Positions 24,469 to 32,162 of a stretch of DNA of 32,162 nucleotides are shown piece after piece. The stretch's first letter is position 1. Each line of letters begins with the position of its first letter. The notes below the pieces were generated by a model. It did not search any database. It was given only the letters and a program-made list of their open reading frames with translations, and was not told the DNA's origin. Position numbers and translations under genes: made by a program. The DNA comes from Rhodothermales bacterium (GTDB lineage: Bacteria > Bacteroidota > Rhodothermia > Rhodothermales > UBA10348). The stretch is taken from the NCBI GenBank assembly GCA_017859335.1, contig JAFMNH010000017.1, positions 1 through 32,162 of the forward strand. Reading direction: 5' to 3'.

Positions 24469-25854
24469 ATGAACGTCAACCAATTGTTTGTCCGGACGCT
24501 GATGCCCGTCATGCTGCTCGTTTCAGCATGCAACGGATCCGGGAATTACCCCGTGCATTCGCATGTCGAAGGGACCTTTTCCGTTCGATCCGAGATTGAC
24601 TCCACGCGCAATTATGCCAACTTCCGGGTCTCCGTCCTGGGGCAGAAGGAGGGCAATGTGGATACACTCGGGACGGCACTTACGGGTGCGGATGGATCGT
24701 TTGTCATGGATGTTCATGCACCGGAGCCTGGCGTATACCCCATTTCAGTTGATCGAGGTGAAGGGGAACTGGCGATGGGAGAGTTTGTGGCGGTGGACGG
24801 GGACAGTGTCCGCGTGAGTGCAACCTTCCCATTGGGAGCTCGCCGGCTCCGTATCGTATCGCCGGAAAATGCAGCTTGGACTGCCTATCGCAATGCCAAG
24901 GTGCAGCATAACTACGCGATGGCGGAATTGATTGGCGCAGGAGACTACACGGCCGACATGATGGAGCGTGTCATTACGCAGACCAGTACGGTGTTGTGGA
25001 ACATCCAATCGACATACCCGGAGACCATAGGGGGCAACCTGGCCAAGGCCGAATCTGTGATCATGATGGAGGGATGGAATGATTCCCTTGTGGTGGCACG
25101 ACTGGGAGAGATTGCCCCCTCCAACGCAAGCATGGTGGAGGTAGCTCGCGCGGCGAGACGCTCCATCGCGCGCCTCGAGGGGGGAGCAGCCTCCCTGCGA
25201 TATTTGACGCAGCTTGTGGATGAGGTCCCCGAAGGCATGCGGGCCGGAATCCTTGCAGATGCTGTGGTGGCCTACGCGGATTCCAATGCGGCTACAGAGG
25301 CCGTCGAGGCTGCCACGGAATTGCGCAGGAACTACCCTGATTCGCCGTGGGCCCAATGGGCCATCAGAGCGACCTACGACCTCGAAAACCTGCAGCCAGG
25401 GATGGAGGCACCAGCCTTTGCCCTTGTCGATCGCGAGGGGCAGAGTCTGACGTCATCCAGTCTATCGGGACGGTTCGTGATTCTGGAGTTCTTCGATCCA
25501 CTTGAGCCCATCTTCCAGCGGGAGATGGCAGTACGCGACTATCTGGCGGGTACCATTCCCGAGGCGTTGTTCCAGTATGTGTCCGTCAGCGTTGAGGCGG
25601 ATGAGGCAGTGAATCAAGCGCTCTTCGAAGAGGGCGCCAGGCCCGGCCGATTTGTTTTCTCTGACGAAGGAATAGAGCAGCAGATCGTACAGGATTTCAA
25701 TGTGCATATCATGCCCACCCGTTTTTTGATCGACCCTGATGGACGCATCGTAGCCCGCTACACGGGCCCTGCCTTGGATGATCTCGAGAGTGATCTCATT
25801 ACGATCATCAACTCGGTCAATGAACTGGCCGATCGTCTGCCCCAACGCCCCTGA
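24469..25854 (+). CDS. Thioredoxin-fold lipoprotein lacking the CxxC motif
   Basis: A 461-aa lipoprotein: the start at 24469 gives a signal ending LVSAC with lipid cysteine C21. The N-terminal part (about 30-125) is a beta-sandwich-like region resembling the DUF4369-type domain that precedes thioredoxin domains in Bacteroidota. A helical middle follows. Residues about 308-461 look like a TlpA/AhpC-type thioredoxin fold (GMEAPAFALVDREG, then FVILEFFDP, IMPTRFLIDPDGRIV with cis-Pro P416). At the place of the usual W-C-x-x-C the sequence reads DPLEPI (343-348). C21 is the only cysteine in the protein, so it cannot do thiol-disulfide exchange and is more likely structural or binding. The frame is open back to 24328, overlapping the E1 stop. 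Confidence 0.8.
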   Translation: MNVNQLFVRTLMPVMLLVSACNGSGNYPVHSHVEGTFSVRSEIDSTRNYANFRVSVLGQKEGNVDTLGTALTGADGSFVMDVHAPEPGVYPISVDRGEGELAMGEFVAVDGDSVRVSATFPLGARRLRIVSPENAAWTAYRNAKVQHNYAMAELIGAGDYTADMMERVITQTSTVLWNIQSTYPETIGGNLAKAESVIMMEGWNDSLVVARLGEIAPSNASMVEVARAARRSIARLEGGAASLRYLTQLVDEVPEGMRAGILADAVVAYADSNAATEAVEAATELRRNYPDSPWAQWAIRATYDLENLQPGMEAPAFALVDREGQSLTSSSLSGRFVILEFFDPLEPIFQREMAVRDYLAGTIPEALFQYVSVSVEADEAVNQALFEEGARPGRFVFSDEGIEQQIVQDFNVHIMPTRFLIDPDGRIVARYTGPALDDLESDLITIINSVNELADRLPQRP

Positions 25855-25888
25855 TATGCCATCCCAACCTTAAGCTCGGACCATTGAC

Positions 25889-26638
25889 ATGCTCGTAGTT
25901 GGAAATTGGAAGATGAATCTAGATCTGGCGGCTGCCCGCCAGTTGTCCTCGGCCATAGCAGCCTCCATCGGACCCTTGGATACCGTGGATGTGGGCATGT
26001 GCCCCCCCTTTGTGGCGCTCGACGCGGTCTTCGCCGTTCTTCATGGCACGGGCATTCGCCTCGGTGCCCAGAACATGCATGAAGAGGAGGGTGGTGCCTA
26101 CACGGGGGAAGTATCGGCTTCCATGCTGCGGGCCGTGGGATGCCATTATGTCATCCTTGGACACTCCGAGCGCCGGCAGTATGCTGGAGAGACGGATCAG
26201 ACGGTCAGCAAAAAAGCCCGCAAGGCCCGTGAGCACAACCTCGTGCCCATCGTATGCGTCGGCGAATCGCTCCCTCAACGGGAGGCGGGTACGCATCAGG
26301 CAGTGGTCGAAAAACAGGTCATGGAAAGCCTGAGCGGAGTGGATTGCACCCATGCTTCAGAGCTTGTCGTGGCTTACGAACCCGTTTGGGCCATCGGAAC
26401 GGGTGAAACAGCCTCGCCCCAGCAGGTAGCCGACATGCATGGTCACATCCGCCGTCTCCTCGAGCATCTCTTCGGACGTGCCGTCGGGTCGGGTATACCT
26501 ATTCTTTACGGCGGGAGCGTCAAGCCTTCCAATGCACAGGAGCTTTTCAACCAGCCCAACGTCGACGGAGGCCTAATCGGAGGCGCCTCGCTACGGGCCG
26601 AGGATTTTCTGTCCATCGTGAATGCCGCACGGCGCTAG
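25889..26638 (+). CDS. tpiA: Triose-phosphate isomerase
   Basis: A 249-aa cytoplasmic TIM-barrel enzyme that interconverts dihydroxyacetone phosphate and glyceraldehyde 3-phosphate. The key residues are all present: N6 and K8 (GNWKMN), electrophile H92 (ILGHSERR), catalytic base E164 (VAYEPVWAIGTG) and the phosphate-binding loop LYGGSVKPSN. The flexible loop 6 is intact. Length is normal. The ATG at 25889 opens directly on the first strand. It follows the thioredoxin-fold lipoprotein by 34 bases and converges with the FmdB-like gene after 40 bases. No other glycolysis gene is adjacent. Confidence 0.97.
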   Translation: MLVVGNWKMNLDLAAARQLSSAIAASIGPLDTVDVGMCPPFVALDAVFAVLHGTGIRLGAQNMHEEEGGAYTGEVSASMLRAVGCHYVILGHSERRQYAGETDQTVSKKARKAREHNLVPIVCVGESLPQREAGTHQAVVEKQVMESLSGVDCTHASELVVAYEPVWAIGTGETASPQQVADMHGHIRRLLEHLFGRAVGSGIPILYGGSVKPSNAQELFNQPNVDGGLIGGASLRAEDFLSIVNAARR

Positions 26639-26678
26639 ACCGGAAATGGAGGGCCCCGGAATGAAGGCGGGCGCTCCC

Positions 26679-26957
26679 TCAGTCGTCAGAGGAAGGAGTG
26701 GCGGAGGGCTTTTTCGATTCGGGCGCGCCAGAGGCTGCCCCGCCTTCGCCTGAACTCGTGGATGATGGGCTCGTGGACTTGCGGGCATAGTCGGTCAGGT
26801 AGAAGCCACTACCTTTGAATACCAGCCCGGCCCCACCTGAAATGAGCCGCTTGACCTTCTGTCCTGTGGTCGGACATTCCGTGAGTGGGCTGTCCGTGAT
26901 ACGTTGCTCGATTTCGAAAACAGTTCCGTCCTCGCGCTTGTACTCATATGTAGGCAT
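26679..26957 (-). CDS. FmdB-family regulatory protein without zinc cysteines
   Basis: A 92-aa protein of the FmdB/zinc-ribbon regulatory family. It has the family start MPTYEYK, the mid-segment ITDSPLTECP and the tail VKRLISGGAGLVFKGSGFY. The family normally carries two CxxC pairs; here the first is replaced by REDG and the second keeps only one cysteine (C28), so zinc cannot be bound by the usual four thiols. The last 30 residues are a Ser/Pro/Gly-rich low-complexity tail ending in DD. FmdB function is poorly known. Its promoter must lie in the 68-base gap 26958-27025, with the GH3 gene upstream on the same strand. Confidence 0.85.
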   Translation of the reverse strand: MPTYEYKREDGTVFEIEQRITDSPLTECPTTGQKVKRLISGGAGLVFKGSGFYLTDYARKSTSPSSTSSGEGGAASGAPESKKPSATPSSDD

Positions 26958-27025
26958 GGTCCTTTCGGATTGGATGTCGGGCGGGCTTGAAGTCTCGATC
27001 GTTTTGCCGGTTCCTCGAAAAGCTC

Positions 27026-29971
27026 CTACTCAGTGGATTGCACGGCGTCATTGAGGCCTTTCTCAAGCGCGTTGAAGGCCGCATTCGCGACCGCTGGCCG
27101 CAGCGGAATGTGTTTACGATTCTGCCGTGTCGGATACACGCGATTGGTCAGCAGGATGACATAAAGGTGCGAATCCGGGTCATACCAGAAAGAGGTACCC
27201 GTAAAGCCCGTGTGCCCGAACGAACGGGGACCAAAACGCGAGCCGGCGGACGAGTAGCCCGTCATACTCTTGGTGTCCCACCCAAGAGCCCTCGTGTGGC
27301 GTCCTTCCGGATCCGTGCGCTCCGTGAAGCGACGGATGGTTTCGGGTTTCAGGAAGGGTCTATCACCCACAAGACCCTCTCTGGACAGCATGCCGGCGAA
27401 TCGGGTAAGATCCCTTATGGTGGAAAAAAGACCTGCGTGACCCGCGGTTCCGCCGAGCAACCAGGCCGTTTCGTCATGCACCTCGCCCTGCAGGGTTCGT
27501 CTCCGGAAGTAATCATCGACCTCGGTTGGCACCGCCCGATCAAGCCCCCTGTTCCGATTGCTCATGTAGCCTGTTGAAACCATCGAAAGGGGCTCAAAAA
27601 CTCGGCGTGCAACAAAGTCATCAAAAGGCTCGCCCGTGATGGCCTCCGTCATCCAGGCCAGTGTAATTGGACCGAAGTCCGAGTATCTGGATTGACTTCC
27701 CGGCTGGTAGGCCAAGGTATCCGAAAGGATACGCTGTCGAACCTCAGCGCCGGTGCGGACACCACGCATGTGGAAGGGTATGAACGGGATCAATCCACCT
27801 ACGTGGGACAACAGATCGCGTACCGTGACCATGCCTTTACCGTTTTGGCCGAAAGCTGGCAGGTAGTCGGCCACCGGGCGGTCCAGATCCACGAGGCCAT
27901 CCTCGACAAGAAGCATGATGGCCGTGGTTGTCGATATCACTTTCGTAAGCGATGCCAGATCGAACACATCCTGTTCCCTGATGGGACGCTTGCGCTCGAA
28001 CGTGTGATAGCCATGCACCTGCTGGTGGGCTACGGTCAGATCGCGCCCGACAGCCAGTGCCGCAGTTGGGAAGGCACTGTCCGAGACGGCCCGATCAAGC
28101 AGAGGGACGAGGTCGTTCAGGATGACTTCATCAAGGGAAACCGAGCCTGCGGGGCCAACAGAGGCGAAAGAAGGCTGTGTTTGCATCCCACTGCCGCGCG
28201 GCCAGGCGGGAGGAACGTTCACGGGTAGCCGACCGCTCGAACCCGAGAGGCCGAACAGGACATCGGCCGAAGCCGCGGCCATGGCATCCGAGGCATCGTA
28301 ACTCTGCACGACGAGGGCCGAAGCGGGAAGCACGCTCGGAAGGGCATAGGGCTTGCTGAAGCTCACGTACACGATGCGGGCCCCACCTGAGGACAACTCC
28401 TTCACGAACCGGGAGGGGTCCCAGCCGGCAACAGGCGTATTCCCCGTGTAGTCGGCAATGATGATCGTCCTGCTCGTCGAAGCGCTTCGCTGCAACACGG
28501 ACATCCTTGAAGCCCAGGAACGGGGAGAGACTTCAATATGGGCAATGGATTGCCCCTTTCGGTCCTCCAATTCCCTCCTGAATCGAGCTGCGGGTCCGTC
28601 CGGGCCCCGATTCCGATCCCGGTAGTCGATGGAGATCAACACTGTGCGTTCGCCGGTCGGAAGGGGGAGCACGTCATCATTCTTGAGTACCGTTACTGCA
28701 TCCCGAGCCATGGCTGTCATGGCCTGCTTGGTTTTAGTCTGCTCCTGCGCCGAAAAGAGGGCTTCCAGACTCCCTGCCTGGGGTTCTGAAGCCTGGTCGA
28801 ATCGTTCCTTCTGCTCGAGGATGCGATGCACCGAGCTGTCGATTCGTGCCACAGGAATCCGCCCCTGCCGAATGGCCTGGATAATGGCCTTTTTGGTGTT
28901 CTCCTCGTCTGGAGGCATGAGAAGTACGTCGGCACCGGCCAGGATAGCGCGAATACTGCGTTCTGCCGGCGAACCAGCCCGTGCAGCCCCTGCCATGTTC
29001 AAGGCGTCCGTAAAGACCAGTCCGTTAAAGGCAAGCGAATCTCGCAGCAGGCGGGTCACGATGTGGGGGCTGAAGGTAGCCGCGGTAGTGTCCTCATATT
29101 CATGACCCCTCGGGACGATATGCGCCGTCATGACGGCTGCTCCCGAGCTCTTCATGAGCCGGCGGAAAGGGGCCACGTGCACCGAATCAAACTCCGCTGG
29201 GGATGAGGTGGCAACAGGCAGGTCCGTGTGTGAATCCCGGGTAGTTCCGCCATGCCCCGGGAAGTGCTTCATGACAGGAAGAAGTCCCGCTTCAGTGACA
29301 CCTTCCATGAAAGCCCCTGCGTAGACAATCACCGAGTCGGGACTGTCTGACCACGAGCGTGTGCCAATCACCGGATTGGATGGATGGACGTTCACATCGA
29401 CCGTGGGAGCGAAGAGGACATTGACTCCGACTGATGAGGCCTCCTGTGCAGTAATACGACCACTCGTTCGTGCATGGGAAGGCCTGCCTGTGGCCGCGAT
29501 GGCCATGGCGTCCGGGAAGCGGCCCAAGCCCTCAAGGCGATACCCTGCACCCCACTCCGCATCGAGCCCGACCAACAGGGGTAGATCCGAGACGTGTTGC
29601 GCCCATGACGTGGCTACGGCAGATGTCAGGGCCTCACCCGCAAACAGGATGACACCTCCCGGTTGTAGGCGCTCCAGGCGTTCTTTCATGCGAAGTCGAT
29701 CGGATGGATCAGGCACCGCCCCAGGCGGCATCAGCTCAACCATCATCATCTGTCCGACCTTCTCTTCAAGCGTCAACGACTGAAGCACCGAGTCGGCCCA
29801 GGTCCCTTCCGGTGGGGGCGTTGTCCGGGCCGGAGACTGATGGCACGCAGGCAGCAGGAAAAGCCCAAGCACGCACAGCCAGATCAACCGGTGAGGCTCG
29901 GTTGGAAGGCTCTTGGGTGAATCAGAATTGTCGGTTAAGACGCTTCGGCACGATATCAGGATGCAACTCAC
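27026..29971 (-). CDS. Lipoprotein fusing GH3 N-acetylhexosaminidase to class C beta-lactamase fold
   Basis: A 981-aa envelope protein with a lipoprotein signal ending LLPAC at C43. Residues about 57-395 are a GH3 domain of NagZ type: KHFPGHGGTTRDSHTDLP supplies the Asp246-His248 acid/base dyad, and nucleophile D322 lies in FTDALNM. A GH3 C-terminal domain (about 420-595) follows. Residues about 613-970 are a serine hydrolase of the class C beta-lactamase/PBP group: S674-x-x-K677 (ASLTKV), Y763 in YSDFG and GHTGFTG. It probably trims cell-wall muropeptides: the GH3 part cuts beta-GlcNAc links, and the second domain may act on the peptide or on D-amino acid bonds. Such fusions are known in Bacteroidota. 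The GTG at 29971 is uncertain; a TTG nearer the signal is possible. Confidence 0.9.
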   Translation of the reverse strand: MSCILISCRSVLTDNSDSPKSLPTEPHRLIWLCVLGLFLLPACHQSPARTTPPPEGTWADSVLQSLTLEEKVGQMMMVELMPPGAVPDPSDRLRMKERLERLQPGGVILFAGEALTSAVATSWAQHVSDLPLLVGLDAEWGAGYRLEGLGRFPDAMAIAATGRPSHARTSGRITAQEASSVGVNVLFAPTVDVNVHPSNPVIGTRSWSDSPDSVIVYAGAFMEGVTEAGLLPVMKHFPGHGGTTRDSHTDLPVATSSPAEFDSVHVAPFRRLMKSSGAAVMTAHIVPRGHEYEDTTAATFSPHIVTRLLRDSLAFNGLVFTDALNMAGAARAGSPAERSIRAILAGADVLLMPPDEENTKKAIIQAIRQGRIPVARIDSSVHRILEQKERFDQASEPQAGSLEALFSAQEQTKTKQAMTAMARDAVTVLKNDDVLPLPTGERTVLISIDYRDRNRGPDGPAARFRRELEDRKGQSIAHIEVSPRSWASRMSVLQRSASTSRTIIIADYTGNTPVAGWDPSRFVKELSSGGARIVYVSFSKPYALPSVLPASALVVQSYDASDAMAAASADVLFGLSGSSGRLPVNVPPAWPRGSGMQTQPSFASVGPAGSVSLDEVILNDLVPLLDRAVSDSAFPTAALAVGRDLTVAHQQVHGYHTFERKRPIREQDVFDLASLTKVISTTTAIMLLVEDGLVDLDRPVADYLPAFGQNGKGMVTVRDLLSHVGGLIPFIPFHMRGVRTGAEVRQRILSDTLAYQPGSQSRYSDFGPITLAWMTEAITGEPFDDFVARRVFEPLSMVSTGYMSNRNRGLDRAVPTEVDDYFRRRTLQGEVHDETAWLLGGTAGHAGLFSTIRDLTRFAGMLSREGLVGDRPFLKPETIRRFTERTDPEGRHTRALGWDTKSMTGYSSAGSRFGPRSFGHTGFTGTSFWYDPDSHLYVILLTNRVYPTRQNRKHIPLRPAVANAAFNALEKGLNDAVQSTE

Positions 29972-30048
29972 AGGGTAGCTTTGTATAGAATTGTCAAGAT
30001 TTTACGAGCGGCAGGCGAAGAAGCGCGGCCGTCCTCAACCCCAATCTA
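29972..30048. promoter_or_regulatory. Divergent intergenic region, GH3 fusion / MFS exporter
   Basis: A 77-base AT-richer gap between divergent starts that must hold both promoters. TAGCTTTG at 29976-29983 on the plus strand fits the Bacteroidota -7 element TAnnTTTG, about 65 bases before the MFS start, but no TTG lies at the usual spacing upstream. On the minus strand a TTGACA (29997-29992) lacks a -10 at proper distance. Confidence 0.25.
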
Positions 30049-31458
30049 GTGAGGAGCCCATTGACAGGCGAAACGAATCCGCCCAGCCGTTCGGTATTGA
30101 CCGTCCTGTTTTTCGGCGTCTTGATGGCGGCTATGGATATTACCATCCTGGGACCGGCCATCCCCGCCATCCGGGAGGCATTCGGCTTGGACGACCGTCT
30201 GGTTTCCTGGGTGTTTTCCGCCTGGGTTCTTGCCAACCTGGTCAGCGTTCCGGTCATGACGAAGCTGGCGGACCGTTTCGGTCGCAAACGATTGTACCTG
30301 TTGGATGTGGCTCTTTTCGGATCAGGCAGCCTCATTGTTGCCCTTTCGCCATCGTTTGGAGTCCTGCTTGTCGGTCGGGTCATGCAGGGTATGGCGGCTT
30401 CTGGCATTTTCCCGGTAGCAGCTGCCGTGATCGGAGCGGTCATTCCAGTGGAGCGCAGGGGTAGGGCATTCGGCTTGATCGGCTCCGTTTTTGGCGTAGC
30501 GTTCATCATCGGTCCCATCCTGGCCGGCGTCATGCTCTCGTTCGGGTGGCGTTGGCTCTACCTGTTCAATGTCCCTGTGGCCGTGGGCATCCTGTTGATG
30601 GGGGCGCGAATCTTGCCTCGTTCCCGTGCAGAAAGCGCCGCTCCGCTTGACTGGAAGGGACTGGTGGCGTTGGCTGGCTTGTTGCTCAGTCTGGCCTATG
30701 CCTTGTCCGCGTTTGATACTTCAGACATCGCCGGCAGCCTTGGTTCTTGGCGCATCGGGCTGGCCTTGGCCACGGCCACCCTGCTCCTTCCGGTGTTCAT
30801 TTCAGTCGAGCGGAGGGCACAGGACCCCGTGCTCCGATTGGACCTCTTCAGGAACAGGCAGGTAGCCTTGGCATCGGTCAATGCCATTGGCGCAGGGATC
30901 AACGAGGCCGCATTCATCTTCTTTCCGACCATCGTCGTACTGGCTCACGGAGTGTCAACCTCGGAGGCAGCCTTCATGCTCCTTCCCATGATGACAGCTG
31001 TCGCTCTCGGATCGCCGCTCGCAGGCCGGCTGTTGGACCGTACCGGGTCAAAATTCATTGTGTTGCTCAGCAACGTGCTACTCGTTCTGGGCATGCTCGG
31101 TGTGGCCATCAGCCCTTCCTCGGCCAGTGTCTTCTACATGGGATCTGCCATGATCGGGCTCGGCATGGCAGGTCTCTTGGGTTCGTCGCTGAATTACATC
31201 CTTATCCACGAGGCCCGCAAGCAGGAAAAGGCCATTTCACAGGGCCTGATCTCCCTGAATATTTCGATCGGCCAGCTTGTGTCGGCTGCAGCGGTTGGCG
31301 CCGTGGCAGCCTCCGCTGCGGATCCCCTCGAGGGCTACAGCAACGCGTTCCTCATGATCGTGATGATCACTCTCTTCGTGGTGGCCGCTTCGTTCTTTCT
31401 ACGCAACAAGGACGAAGAGCAGACGGCCATCAAGGCATCGGAGACGTCCTCCATGTAG
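30049..31458 (+). CDS. MFS exporter, DHA2 (EmrB/QacA) family
   Basis: A 469-aa inner-membrane proton antiporter, probably with 14 helices. The family markers are present: D30 in helix 1 (MAAMDITILGPAIP), motif A (LADRFGRKRLYLL, about 73-85), motif C (GVAFIIGPILAGVM) and the GWRWLYLFNVPVAV element that follows it in DHA2 proteins. Length is typical. It likely exports drugs, dyes or a cell product; no regulator or membrane fusion partner is adjacent, so the substrate is open. Start is GTG at 30049, with a TTG 12 bases later as an alternative. It converges with rlmN across 106 bases, which hold only a 5-bp stem at 31550-31563 as a terminator candidate. Confidence 0.9.
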   Translation: MRSPLTGETNPPSRSVLTVLFFGVLMAAMDITILGPAIPAIREAFGLDDRLVSWVFSAWVLANLVSVPVMTKLADRFGRKRLYLLDVALFGSGSLIVALSPSFGVLLVGRVMQGMAASGIFPVAAAVIGAVIPVERRGRAFGLIGSVFGVAFIIGPILAGVMLSFGWRWLYLFNVPVAVGILLMGARILPRSRAESAAPLDWKGLVALAGLLLSLAYALSAFDTSDIAGSLGSWRIGLALATATLLLPVFISVERRAQDPVLRLDLFRNRQVALASVNAIGAGINEAAFIFFPTIVVLAHGVSTSEAAFMLLPMMTAVALGSPLAGRLLDRTGSKFIVLLSNVLLVLGMLGVAISPSSASVFYMGSAMIGLGMAGLLGSSLNYILIHEARKQEKAISQGLISLNISIGQLVSAAAVGAVAASAADPLEGYSNAFLMIVMITLFVVAASFFLRNKDEEQTAIKASETSSM

Positions 31459-31564
31459 TGCGGACGGAATAACGACGCCCGGATGACCGAGCCGAGTTCA
31501 CGGGGCTGATGTACCAAGTCCGGATGACGGGAGCACATGCATGCGCCGGCCGCTCCTGAGCGGG

Positions 31565-32162
31565 CTACTGGTTGATGGCCAGCTGCCCGCAGGCCGCATC
31601 AATATCCTGACCGCGGCTTCGCCGAACGGTAACCGTGACATCACCTCGGACCAGCTCCGCAATGAAGGCATTCAGGGCGTCCTCATCCGAACGGTGGAAG
31701 CCCAATCCCTCAACCGGGTTGTACATGATGAGGTTGACCTTGCTGGGAGCCTTTCGCACCAGGGTAGCCAACTCGCGGGCGTCCTCGACGGAATCATTGA
31801 AGCCGGAGAACATGCAGTACTCATAAGTGATTCTGCGTCCGGTTTTCTCCGTGAAATAGGATATCGCCTCCATTAGCGAGGTCAGATCCGTTTTCGCCTT
31901 GCGGTTGACGGGCATGATGGAACTGCGCTTCGAGTTGAAGGGCGCATGCAGGGACACCGCGAGGCCGAAGCGCACTTGCATATCGGCCAGTTCGCGGATA
32001 CGGGTCGCTAGCCCGACGGTCGATACCGTTATGCGCTTCGGGCTAAGGCCGAATCCATCCTCTGCCGTCAGTTTGTCGACGGCTCCGAGAACGCCATCTA
32101 GATTGAGCAGGGGTTCGCCCATCCCCATGAAAACCACATTGGTCACGCCCTTATCGTGGATG
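31565..32162 (-). CDS. rlmN: Radical SAM 23S rRNA/tRNA methyltransferase RlmN (C-terminal part)
   Basis: The 3' two-thirds of a radical SAM adenosine-C2 methyltransferase; the 5' end, with the CxxxCxxC iron-sulfur motif, lies beyond the right edge. Visible motifs are VTNVVFMGMGEPLLNL, ITVSTVGLA, LAVSLHAPFNSKRSSIMP and the C-terminal RSRGQDIDAACGQL. The last contains the cysteine that carries the methyl intermediate in E. coli RlmN (C355). The family modifies A2503 of 23S rRNA and A37 of some tRNAs. GMGEP and the full DAACGQL tail favour RlmN over resistance enzyme Cfr. The first in-frame codon after the edge reads IHDKGVTN, so the reading frame is intact here. Confidence 0.95.
   Translation of the reverse strand, partial: IHDKGVTNVVFMGMGEPLLNLDGVLGAVDKLTAEDGFGLSPKRITVSTVGLATRIRELADMQVRFGLAVSLHAPFNSKRSSIMPVNRKAKTDLTSLMEAISYFTEKTGRRITYEYCMFSGFNDSVEDARELATLVRKAPSKVNLIMYNPVEGLGFHRSDEDALNAFIAELVRGDVTVTVRRSRGQDIDAACGQLAINQ

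Noticed and set aside
29972-30048. A sigma70 promoter for the GH3 fusion, from TTGACA on the minus strand
   Set aside because: No -10 element stands 15-19 bases downstream; TATACA is only a few bases away.

Overview
The window is about 32 kb of a gene-dense, moderately high-GC chromosome from a Gram-negative bacterium. The likeliest source is the Rhodothermota/Balneolota branch of the Bacteroidota superphylum. The hints are a fused alpha/beta 2-oxoacid dehydrogenase E1, a PorV/PorQ-type outer-membrane protein, a Wzi-like barrel, a GH3/beta-lactamase lipoprotein fusion, an FmdB-type protein without zinc cysteines, several lipoproteins, and mostly weak Shine-Dalgarno signals. This placement is an inference from gene content; no rRNA is present. 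I see no tRNA, rRNA, CRISPR array, insertion sequence, integrase or phage gene, so this looks like core chromosome with some lineage-specific surface genes.

Left part (1-10.6 kb): a LuxR-type response regulator, a tandem-FKBP lipoprotein, malate dehydrogenase with a strong hairpin downstream, a DEDDh exonuclease fused to UvrC-type GIY-YIG, Fe-S and UVR segments, an SpmA/SpmB-like membrane pair, a GH18-like secreted hydrolase, methylmalonyl-CoA epimerase, and a cation-efflux/flavin disulfide reductase pair overlapping by one base.

Middle part (10.7-22.3 kb): two convergent operons that mirror one another, followed by a divergent gene. The plus-strand operon is rsmB, a PorV-like barrel, a DPM1/GtrB-type glycosyltransferase and a TonB-like protein with an acidic linker. 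The minus-strand operon is a Wzi-like barrel, an unknown exported protein, a TonB-receptor-like plug/barrel protein and an RsmF-like methyltransferase; its genes overlap or nearly touch. A polyprenyl-phosphate sugar-phosphate transferase diverges from the Wzi-like gene. Together these genes could make and move a surface glycan or lipid-linked sugar, with TonB energising the barrel. This is the best candidate here for an undescribed system.

Right part (22.3-32.2 kb): the fused E1 enzyme, a thioredoxin-fold lipoprotein that has lost its active-site cysteines, triose-phosphate isomerase, the FmdB-like protein, the GH3/beta-lactamase fusion, a 14-TM-type MFS exporter, and the C-terminal part of rlmN running off the right edge. 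Epimerase and E1 fit branched-chain amino acid and propionate catabolism. Malate dehydrogenase and TpiA are central metabolism.
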